A DNA stretch of 5,262 nucleotides, from assembly GCA_903874575.1 (NCBI GenBank), contig CAIQSZ010000051.1:1-5262 (forward strand). Reading direction: 5' to 3'. Source of the stretch: an uncultured Elusimicrobia bacterium. GTDB taxonomy: Bacteria > Elusimicrobiota > Elusimicrobia > UBA1565 > UBA9628. Under the pieces are notes generated by a model that ran no database searches, had not been told where the DNA came from, and saw nothing but the letters and a program-made list of their open reading frames with translations. The translations under genes were made by a program, and so were the position numbers. Position 1 is the stretch's first letter. Each line of letters starts with the position of its first letter. This document shows, in pieces, positions 1 to 5,262 of the stretch.

Positions 1-738
1 GATCTCTGCCATGCGACGCCCCACAAGACCGACTGGAAGCTTTCCTGCGCTTCCTGCCATCTCGGCGCGCTTCCCTGGAACGACGCGGCGGCGCGCATGA
101 CGGGCGCCCAGCACGAAGCGACCGGATTCCGCCTGCGCAAGCCTCACGACAGGATCGCGTGCGCGAAATGCCACGACGCCTCCCTCCCGTACGCCCGGCG
201 CTTCTCATCCCAGTTGATGCCAGGCCGCCCGCGCGCGGAAAGCTCGTGCGAGTCCTGCCATAAGGATCCGCACGCCGGGCAGTTCGCCGCCAAGCATCCG
301 AAGTGCCTGGACTGCCATGCCGAGAAGAGCTTCAAGCCTTCCCGCATAGGCGCCAAGGAGCACGCCGCGTCGTTCCCGCTGCGCGGCAAGCACGCGACGA
401 CGGCCTGCGCCGCCTGCCACGCGCGCGACGCGAAGTCGGCCGCGGCGCGCTTCGTCGACGCCCCGAAGGAATGCGCCGCCTGCCACAAGGACCCGCACGT
501 CGGACAGTTCCGCGGCGCGTCCGGCGGCACGCGCTGCGAGACCTGCCATACCTCCCCCGCGGAGTGGAAGGCGGCCGCGTTCGATCACGAGAGCGCGCGC
601 TTCAAGCTGGACGCCGCGCATAAAGACGCGGCCTGCAAGGAGTGCCATCCCACGGTGGCGCTCAGAGACGGGCGAAAAATCGTGCAGTACAAGCCCGTGC
701 GCGCGGCCTGCTCGGACTGCCACGACTTCAAGCGCTGA
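1..738 (+). CDS. Multiheme c-type cytochrome, 3' part (5' end outside window)
   Basis: The frame is open from base 1, so the gene starts upstream; the first in-frame ATG (97) lies between haem motifs and is not a credible start. The visible 245 residues hold nine complete CxxCH haem c sites, at fragment residues 16-20, 54-58, 83-87, 102-106, 136-140, 158-162, 179-183, 212-216 and 237-241. The fragment opens with DLCH, the tail of a tenth site whose first Cys should be encoded just before the window. Many extra His residues, for example in CHKDPHAGQF and CHKDPHVGQF, could be distal ligands for bis-His haems. Such proteins carry electrons in the periplasm or at the outer surface during anaerobic respiration; the exact partner cannot be told. 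The protein ends five residues after the start of the last CxxCH, with no C-terminal membrane segment. The signal peptide would lie upstream and is not seen. The family is confident; the specific role is unknown. Confidence 0.93.
   Translation, partial: DLCHATPHKTDWKLSCASCHLGALPWNDAAARMTGAQHEATGFRLRKPHDRIACAKCHDASLPYARRFSSQLMPGRPRAESSCESCHKDPHAGQFAAKHPKCLDCHAEKSFKPSRIGAKEHAASFPLRGKHATTACAACHARDAKSAAARFVDAPKECAACHKDPHVGQFRGASGGTRCETCHTSPAEWKAAAFDHESARFKLDAAHKDAACKECHPTVALRDGRKIVQYKPVRAACSDCHDFKR
127..735 (+). repeat. Degenerate three-haem protein repeat within the cytochrome
   Basis: The same module recurs at fragment residues 43, 125 and 201 (spacings 82 and 76). Its order is F-x-L-x3-H-x4/5-C-x-x-C-H, then C-x-x-C-H-K-D-P-H-x-G-Q-F, then another C-x-x-C-H followed by a W- or F-containing linker. 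The three openings read FRLRKPH, FPLRGKH and FKLDAAH. The third copy is shortened: its second haem site reads CSDCHDFKR and the protein stops there, without the DPHxGQF segment. This is a protein-level repeat; the DNA copies have diverged. Confidence 0.75.
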
Positions 739-759
739 GCGCTCGGCCGGCCGTCCGGG
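739..759. other. 21-bp convergent junction with self-complementary DNA
   Basis: This is the whole gap between the cytochrome stop (TGA 736-738, +) and the yjjB stop (TGA at 762-760, -). It contains the perfect palindrome GGCCGGCC (745-752). Just before it, AGCGC/GCGCT (731-735 and 739-743) could pair around the cytochrome stop codon as a 5-bp stem. No T-run follows on either strand, so a classical intrinsic terminator is not supported. A short GC-rich bidirectional pause or terminator element is possible but unproven. Confidence 0.3.
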
Positions 760-1230
760 TCACACCACGGGACTGCGCCGGTAAAGGAGCAGGCCCGGCA
801 TCGCCAGTCCCGCCGCCAGGGACCCGGTGATGAAGACGACCTTCAGCAGGGACGTGACCATCGTGCTCATGAGAAGCGGCGTCATGCCGCCCGCGTTGAT
901 CTCGCACATCGCGAGCATGGCCGTGAAGGCGAACTTCCCGGGAATCATCGGAATCACCGCTGCCACGGTGAAGACCTTGGGGTGAGCGCGGAACCTTTGG
1001 GCCCAATAGACGCCGACGAAGCTGATGACCGCGGCCGCCGCCAGACTGGACCACTCGATCGGCATGCCGGCGTGCATAAGCGAAAACCGCAGCCCGCGGC
1101 CCAAGGCGCCCCCGAGCGCGCAGTAGACCAGCGCCTGCCGCGGGACGTTGAACACCAGCGCGAAACCGACGGCGGGCACCGACGCCAGAAGCGCCTCTTG
1201 GGCCGCCGCGGACGCAAAATTCAAATCCAT
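760..1230 (-). CDS. yjjB: YjjB-like small subunit of split ThrE-type exporter (DUF3815/ThrE_2)
   Basis: A 156-residue, strongly hydrophobic protein, close in length to E. coli YjjB as I recall it (about 157). Roughly five membrane segments can be drawn: residues 13-29, 31-46, 60-79, 85-108 and 117-147, the last perhaps with a re-entrant turn. The motif PMIPGK (94-99) and the segment FNVPRQALVYCALGGALG (27-44) are typical of the ThrE_2/DUF3815 family. In E. coli YjjB works with YjjP as an inner-membrane succinate exporter. Here the ATG overlaps the end of yjjP by 10 nt (ATGGATTTGA), and GGAAAG sits 7 nt upstream as a plausible ribosome binding site inside yjjP. The pair is therefore probably one transcript with coupled translation. 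The substrate is inferred from E. coli; other ThrE relatives export threonine or serine, so it could differ. Confidence 0.88.
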   Translation of the reverse strand: MDLNFASAAAQEALLASVPAVGFALVFNVPRQALVYCALGGALGRGLRFSLMHAGMPIEWSSLAAAAVISFVGVYWAQRFRAHPKVFTVAAVIPMIPGKFAFTAMLAMCEINAGGMTPLLMSTMVTSLLKVVFITGSLAAGLAMPGLLLYRRSPVV

Positions 1231-2012
1231 ATTTTTACTTTCCAGAGGGTCAGCGCCAGCAGTATGCCCACGCTGGTCGAAAGGATCAGAAGCGTGGCGA
1301 GGGTCCAGCGCGCCATTCCCGTGTTAACATACCCTTTGACCATGTCGGAAACCGCGTTGATCAGAGGAAACCCGGGAATAAGCAGCAGGACGCTCGCTGC
1401 CATCACCGAAGTCGGATTATTCCCGATGCCGTGGAGACTGGCTTGGCAGGCGATGCTCGTGGCCACGAACGCGGTGGCGCCGAACGTGACCAGCGGATTG
1501 AAATGCCGCGCGGCCAATACCTGACGGACGACCATAGCGGAGGCGCTGGAGGCGAAAGTCATCGCGCAGGAGGCAAGATCGCCTCCCATCAAACGGCAAA
1601 AAGACGCGCAGGACAATCCGATCATGACCGCGACGACGGGCTTCGGATAGCGTAAGGGGACGATGGAGGACAGGCGCCGTCCGACTTCGGACGCATCCGC
1701 CTGGCCGCTTTCGGCCATCAGCATGGTGCGCTGGACTTCGGTCACGACGTGCATGTTGATGCCCCGGTCCATATGACGGCGGAGCGTGGTGATGCAGTGT
1801 CCGCCGCTGAGCGTGGTCAGGGTGAGATAGCTGGACGAAATGCCCACCTCCACGCTTTCCAAACCCAGCGCCAACCCTAAACGGCTGGCGACCGACTCGG
1901 CCAAAGCGCTTTCAGCCCCGTGCTGCAGGACCAAAAGTCCGGACAGAACGCAGAGCCGCGTGATCTCGCGTTGCTCCGTCTCCGGCAACGCGATAGGCGA
2001 AGGACGGCTCAT
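1221..2012 (-). CDS. yjjP: YjjP-like large subunit of split ThrE-type exporter (DUF1212)
   Basis: A 263-residue protein, close to E. coli YjjP (about 256 as I recall). The N-terminal half is soluble and carries the DUF1212 signature LVLQHGAESALAE (28-40), followed by an alternating hydrophobic stretch, VEVGISSSYLTLTTLSGG (54-71). The C-terminal half has about five membrane segments, near 123-140, 144-165, 171-191, 203-221 and 236-258. The ThrE-family motif PGFPLINAVSDMVKG lies at 213-227. With YjjB it should form an inner-membrane exporter, for succinate in E. coli, here probably for C4-dicarboxylates or a related acid. The ATG at 2012-2010 has no Shine-Dalgarno sequence before it; instead it overlaps the TGA of a possible 14-codon leader ORF (ATGA), so initiation may be coupled. 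The frame is open further upstream but offers no better ATG. It is first in a two-gene operon with yjjB. Confidence 0.9.
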   Translation of the reverse strand: MSRPSPIALPETEQREITRLCVLSGLLVLQHGAESALAESVASRLGLALGLESVEVGISSSYLTLTTLSGGHCITTLRRHMDRGINMHVVTEVQRTMLMAESGQADASEVGRRLSSIVPLRYPKPVVAVMIGLSCASFCRLMGGDLASCAMTFASSASAMVVRQVLAARHFNPLVTFGATAFVATSIACQASLHGIGNNPTSVMAASVLLLIPGFPLINAVSDMVKGYVNTGMARWTLATLLILSTSVGILLALTLWKVKIWI

Positions 2013-2053
2013 GCGCGGCGGCCGGGCGTGAATAGACCGATGGCGATCTTCAT
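2009..2053 (-). CDS. Possible 14-aa leader peptide overlapping yjjP start
   Basis: On the minus strand, ATG at 2053-2051 opens a 14-codon frame, MKIAIGLFTPGRRA, ending at TGA 2011-2009. The stop overlaps the yjjP start in the arrangement ATGA. A good extended -10 element ends only 8 nt before this ATG, so a transcript from it would begin within a few bases of the start codon and be nearly leaderless. yjjP itself lacks a Shine-Dalgarno sequence, so re-initiation after this short ORF would explain how it is translated. No regulatory codon run, such as repeated codons for one amino acid, is seen. A frame this short can occur by chance, so confidence is low. Confidence 0.3.
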   Translation of the reverse strand: MKIAIGLFTPGRRA

Positions 2054-2061
2054 GGCGCGGC

Positions 2062-2070
2062 AGTATACCA
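2062..2070 (-). promoter_or_regulatory. Extended -10 promoter for yjjPB
   Basis: Read on the minus strand this is TGG-TATACT, a TGn-extended -10 hexamer with five of six matches to TATAAT. No good -35 box stands 17 bp upstream (the sequence there is GC-rich), which is usual for extended -10 promoters. The expected transcription start is near 2055-2056, directly before the leader ATG and about 43 nt before yjjP. Judged by eye only, against a sigma-70 consensus. Confidence 0.45.
2064..2069 (+). promoter_or_regulatory. Candidate plus-strand -10 box overlapping the yjjPB -10
   Basis: TATACC on the plus strand shares the palindrome GTATAC (2063-2068) with the minus-strand -10. The hexamer 17 bp upstream (TGGCGA, 2041-2046) matches TTGACA at only three positions, so this is a weaker promoter candidate. 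It would give the PPi-PEPCK gene a leader of roughly 30-60 nt, depending on the start codon. The region 2013-2107 is the only intergenic space available for a promoter of that gene. Confidence 0.25.
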
Positions 2071-2107
2071 AATAGACAAACGGCGGCCGCGCCGTTCGCC
2101 CATCAAC

Positions 2108-5100
2108 ATGGGACGTTTTGTTGCAAAGAATATGAGCATGGAATCAAGCGACCTCCGCCAAAAACCGATCACGAGCAACGAGCCGCCGCAGAATCCGAAT
2201 CGCCCGCTGGACCAGGAACTCCTGCGCTACATCAACATCAAGCTGGCCGCGCTCGGCGCGCCGACGAGCCGCGCGACGGCGGATCCGCGCTTTCTTGAAT
2301 TCGCCGGACCGCTTTTGCGCAACTACAATCAGAAGGACCGGATGCTCGGATGGCCGCTGTGCCCCGTGGATGAGCGCATCCAGTCTTATCTGGACGAGGC
2401 CCTGAAGGACGTCTGCCCGTCCGGCGCGCCCAGAATCCCGACCCGGACCTTCGTGCTGGATCTCCCGGGGCTGGCGCGCGAGATGTCGCTCCCGCCGACG
2501 CGCGATTCCTTTTCGTCCGCGACGCTGAATTCCTACCGCACGCAGCAAGGCGTGATCCATAATCCTCACAACGACCGCCGCACGACGCAGGGGGTCTTCC
2601 ACATCGCCGAAGGCGGATTACCGATCCCCGACGACAAGCTCGCGGTGCCCAAGGCCGTGTTCGCGGCCCTCTTGGCGGCGGCCCTCGAGCCGCCGGCGGA
2701 CGCGCTCGTGCTGCCTTTCACGGCCGACCAGGGCGATCAGGCGCGGATTTTCGTGTCGCTCCTCATGCGTCCGCTCGTTTGTCCTTCGACCGATCGAGAT
2801 CCCGAAAAGTCGATGGAGATACGCTTCTTCGCCCCCGGCACGCTCGTCAGCAATCTCGATTTCCTGGAAGGCATCTTCGGCAACGGCGGCGATCCCTACC
2901 TGCCGGAAAACGACGCCGCCTTGGACGTCTCGCACTGGACCGGCCACACCGGCTGCGTCATTCTCGCGCCGCACCTGGTGAGCTTGAAGAAAAAAGCCCT
3001 GGGGCTTCCGCCGTATGCGCAAGCCTCCGAGCGTCAGCGCCGCGACGGCATGTGTTGGAAGGACGCCGAGGAGCCTTACAACGGCGGCCGGGCTTTCAAG
3101 ATCACCTGCCGCGACGCGCGGGGCGTCATGGTGACCATTATCGCCGATAATTATTACGGCTACTGCAAAAAAGAAGTCAAAACGCAGATCAGCTTCGCGG
3201 CGAACCTCTTCGGGTCCTGCGAGGAAGAGCACGCCGGCGGCGCGCTCGTTTATCCGACGTACGTGCTCGGTCAGGATTTTTTCGCGGATCGCAGCATACT
3301 TCTGAAAACGACCTCCTTCGAAAACGCCATGGAGCTTCTGGGCGACCGGGTCGAAGTCAAGCCCGGGCGCTGGGCGGTGGACCGGCGGTACCCGAATATT
3401 TTTTACGTGCCGGAAAACACCGAATTTCACGTGCGCGAAGGCTCGGTCCGCTGGATCGATCAGGGTCAGTCCCAGCGCCTGACGCTCAGGGCCGGCGACG
3501 CCTACATCCTGCCTTCGGGCTACAAAGTGCGCCTGGAAAAACAGCCGGCCGGCTCCGCGTGGCGCTTGGTGGGAGCCCGCACCGACGGCACGTTCTGCCA
3601 TAAACCCTGCACGGTGTCCGGCGGAGGCAAATCCGAGATTTCCAAATCGATCTCCTCCCTGATCCAACGCGCGCCGATCTTCGTCAAGGATTTCCAGCGC
3701 GACCTGGACGCGGTGGCCGACATCATCCGCAAGGACTTCGGCGAGATCGTCCGCAAACAGCCCGCCGACGCGCGGGCGCGGCGCCCCCTTTTGAGCCCGG
3801 AGCGCTCGCTCGGGTCGGTGATCAAGCTTCTGACGCCCTCGCCCGACTACACCGACGAGTACAACGCCTGGTTGCGGCAACTCCCCCAGACCATCCGTCA
3901 GCTGGTCTTCGTCGTCAAACGCTATTATCAGCCGGAATGGGGCGAGCGCTGGCGGGAGCACTTCACGGTGGACCGCATCAACGGCTATCCCGGCCATGAA
4001 CTGAGATTCGACAAACAGCGCCTCGTGGCTAATTTCTTGAGGGTCGGCTTCGATCCGGAGGGTTTGTGGCGCGTCTACAAGCTGCGCCCCGACTTCAATC
4101 CCGCGGACAAAGTTCAGCTTGAAGACGACATCTCGGTATCGACCGTTTTGCCGCAGGAGCGCTTGAACGACCTGAACCCCGAGTATCCGAACAGGAGCGT
4201 GAAGCTCGTCGCCAATTGCGAGTCCCTCCTCTTCCAGAGGCCCGACGACGCCGTGATCCCCGGAGCCGACCCGCAAGCGGAATCGGACATCGCCGGAGCG
4301 GGGGTATTCCTGAGCAACTTCGAGCCCCTAGATCGCGCTCAGACCCAGGCGCTCGTCGACCGCGTCACCTATTTCGATCAGTACACCGCTCCGATGAAGC
4401 GGCTATTGACGGATTTCCTCGACGCGCCGCAAGCGGACTTCGCGGCCGCCTCCGATCACGCCCGGCTCGTCAACGGAAAGCCGTCGAAAAATCCACGGTA
4501 CCTGCAGAAGCGCCCGGATCGGGTGCATCATCGCGAGACCTGGATCGCCGAGATCGGCGCGCGCCTGAACCGAGGCATCGCGTCGCGCAGGCGCTGCTTC
4601 TTTCCGGTCCGCGCCGTCCTGGCCGGAAGGCGGAACAATCCGCCCCAACCCGAGATCGGCCTGCCGCCTCTCGCCGTCTATAGTCCCGTGCACTATCAGG
4701 AATTGCCCGAGCTCTTCATGGATTTCATATCGAGCCTGACCGGAAAATCGCCTTCGACCACGGGATTTGGCAGCGAAGGCGCCCTGACCAAAGGTCCGTT
4801 CAACGCGCTGTGGCCGGTCGTCGACATGAACAACGCGCTCGTATCCTTCATCCTGACCGAGTACGCGGGGTTCACCACGGCCGCCGGCTACGTCGGGCCG
4901 CGCTACAAGATGGATCATGACCTCAGCATGCTGATTCCCGAGGTCTGGTGCCGAATGAGCGTCCAGGAGCGCGATCCGCGCTACCTGATCGAAAACGGCT
5001 TTCTCGAGAAAGTGGACGACTTCGATCACGACGGCCGGCGGGTGTCCGCCAGCCGCCTCGGCTATAGGATCACGCACTCCTTCGCCGATCACTTTCTCGG

Positions 5101-5262
5101 GCGCATCTTCGAAACCCCCAACGCGGTGTTCACGGAAGAGATGTTGCGCCCTGAACTGCAGGGGCTGGACGCGTTCATCTCCGGAGTGGACAGCATCGTC
5201 GAATCGCAGACCCGCGTCGCCAAAAGCTATTTTTCGGACGGCAGCGTCGAAGCCGCCTGCCC
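2108..5262 (+). CDS. PPi-dependent phosphoenolpyruvate carboxykinase, C-terminus outside window
   Basis: One frame without a stop runs for 1051 codons to the window edge. The known enzyme (EC 4.1.1.38, Entamoeba and Propionibacterium types) is roughly 1,100-1,200 residues, so only the last part is missing. It catalyses PEP + CO2 + Pi to and from oxaloacetate + PPi in the cytoplasm, using PPi where other PEPCKs use ATP or GTP. Blocks I recognise, numbered from ATG 2108: GDPYLPENDAALD (261-273) then WTGHTG (277-282); DNYYGYCKKEVKTQIS (347-362); EEEHAGGALVYPTY (372-385); the P-loop-like SGGGKSEISKS (504-514), equivalent in position to the PEPCK kinase-1 loop; GFGSEGALTKGPFNAL (886-901); MDHDLSMLIPEVWCRM (935-950). 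No transmembrane segment or signal peptide is evident. The start is uncertain: ATGs at 2108, 2132 and 2138 are in frame and none has a good Shine-Dalgarno; family-like sequence begins only near LDQELLRYINIKL (34-46). The gene is divergent from yjjPB. The family call comes from remembered motifs, not a search. Confidence 0.8.
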   Translation, partial: MGRFVAKNMSMESSDLRQKPITSNEPPQNPNRPLDQELLRYINIKLAALGAPTSRATADPRFLEFAGPLLRNYNQKDRMLGWPLCPVDERIQSYLDEALKDVCPSGAPRIPTRTFVLDLPGLAREMSLPPTRDSFSSATLNSYRTQQGVIHNPHNDRRTTQGVFHIAEGGLPIPDDKLAVPKAVFAALLAAALEPPADALVLPFTADQGDQARIFVSLLMRPLVCPSTDRDPEKSMEIRFFAPGTLVSNLDFLEGIFGNGGDPYLPENDAALDVSHWTGHTGCVILAPHLVSLKKKALGLPPYAQASERQRRDGMCWKDAEEPYNGGRAFKITCRDARGVMVTIIADNYYGYCKKEVKTQISFAANLFGSCEEEHAGGALVYPTYVLGQDFFADRSILLKTTSFENAMELLGDRVEVKPGRWAVDRRYPNIFYVPENTEFHVREGSVRWIDQGQSQRLTLRAGDAYILPSGYKVRLEKQPAGSAWRLVGARTDGTFCHKPCTVSGGGKSEISKSISSLIQRAPIFVKDFQRDLDAVADIIRKDFGEIVRKQPADARARRPLLSPERSLGSVIKLLTPSPDYTDEYNAWLRQLPQTIRQLVFVVKRYYQPEWGERWREHFTVDRINGYPGHELRFDKQRLVANFLRVGFDPEGLWRVYKLRPDFNPADKVQLEDDISVSTVLPQERLNDLNPEYPNRSVKLVANCESLLFQRPDDAVIPGADPQAESDIAGAGVFLSNFEPLDRAQTQALVDRVTYFDQYTAPMKRLLTDFLDAPQADFAAASDHARLVNGKPSKNPRYLQKRPDRVHHRETWIAEIGARLNRGIASRRRCFFPVRAVLAGRRNNPPQPEIGLPPLAVYSPVHYQELPELFMDFISSLTGKSPSTTGFGSEGALTKGPFNALWPVVDMNNALVSFILTEYAGFTTAAGYVGPRYKMDHDLSMLIPEVWCRMSVQERDPRYLIENGFLEKVDDFDHDGRRVSASRLGYRITHSFADHFLGRIFETPNAVFTEEMLRPELQGLDAFISGVDSIVESQTRVAKSYFSDGSVEAAC

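Noticed and set aside
205..723. Minus-strand open frame (172 codons) antisense to the cytochrome
   Set aside because: It covers the haem-binding region, is Arg/Gly/Ala-rich and has no motif. It is a shadow.
97..738. A complete 213-residue cytochrome starting at ATG 97
   Set aside because: The frame is open to base 1 and already contains CASCH and the tail of another haem site before the ATG. There is no signal peptide after the ATG, which a c-type cytochrome needs. The gene is 5'-truncated by the window.
739..759. Intrinsic terminator between the convergent genes
   Set aside because: Palindromic and GC-rich, but without a U-tract on either strand. Listed only as a self-complementary junction.
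982..1524. Plus-strand frame of 180 codons across the yjjB/yjjP overlap
   Set aside because: It is antisense to two genes with well-conserved ThrE-family motifs and lacks any recognisable domain.
3167..3173. AAAAAAG run as a possible programmed frameshift site in PPi-PEPCK
   Set aside because: The phase is wrong for a -1 slippery heptamer, and the run encodes the KKE of the conserved DNYYGYCKKEVKTQIS block. The frame continues unbroken, so no shift is needed.
2618..4276. 552-codon open frame on the minus strand
   Set aside because: It lies wholly antisense to the PPi-PEPCK frame. Its translation is low-complexity (rich in R, G, V, A, E and H) and has no recognisable motif, whereas the plus frame carries clear conserved blocks. 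Long antisense frames are expected in GC-rich genes.
4403..5092. 229-codon open frame on the minus strand
   Set aside because: Antisense shadow of the PPi-PEPCK C-terminal region, where the plus frame encodes GFGSEGALTKGPFNAL and MDHDLSMLIPEVW. No own motif or ribosome binding site.

Overview
This is a GC-rich bacterial window, densely coding with very short intergenic gaps. The multiheme c-type cytochrome suggests an anaerobic or facultatively anaerobic organism, probably with a periplasm. The sequence alone does not give the phylum: there are no rRNA or tRNA genes or other taxonomic markers. Nothing points to a mobile element, phage or CRISPR array, and base composition looks uniform throughout.

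Layout: (1) Positions 1-738 (+) hold the 3' end of a multiheme cytochrome c gene. It has nine complete CxxCH haem sites and a tenth cut by the window edge, arranged in a repeated three-haem module. (2) After a 21-bp gap lies a convergent, overlapping gene pair on the minus strand. yjjP (1221-2012) and yjjB (760-1230) encode the two halves of a split ThrE-superfamily exporter of the YjjPB type, which exports succinate in E. coli. (3) A 95-bp divergent intergenic region (2013-2107) holds a near-palindromic promoter element and a possible 14-codon leader ORF overlapping the yjjP start. (4) From about 2108 to the window end (+) runs one uninterrupted reading frame of at least 1051 codons. Its motifs match the large PPi-dependent phosphoenolpyruvate carboxykinase (PPi-PEPCK). 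It has no stop codon inside the window, so an ORF list limited to closed frames would miss it and show only antisense shadows (for example 2618-4276 and 4403-5092 on the minus strand).

How the genes may work together (inference): PPi-PEPCK interconverts PEP + CO2 + Pi and oxaloacetate + PPi. In the carboxylating direction it feeds the reductive C4 branch that ends in succinate. YjjPB, transcribed divergently from it, would export C4-dicarboxylates. The arrangement therefore looks like a C4-acid production and export locus. The cytochrome gene belongs to a separate, convergent transcription unit, and a functional link to the other genes is not shown.
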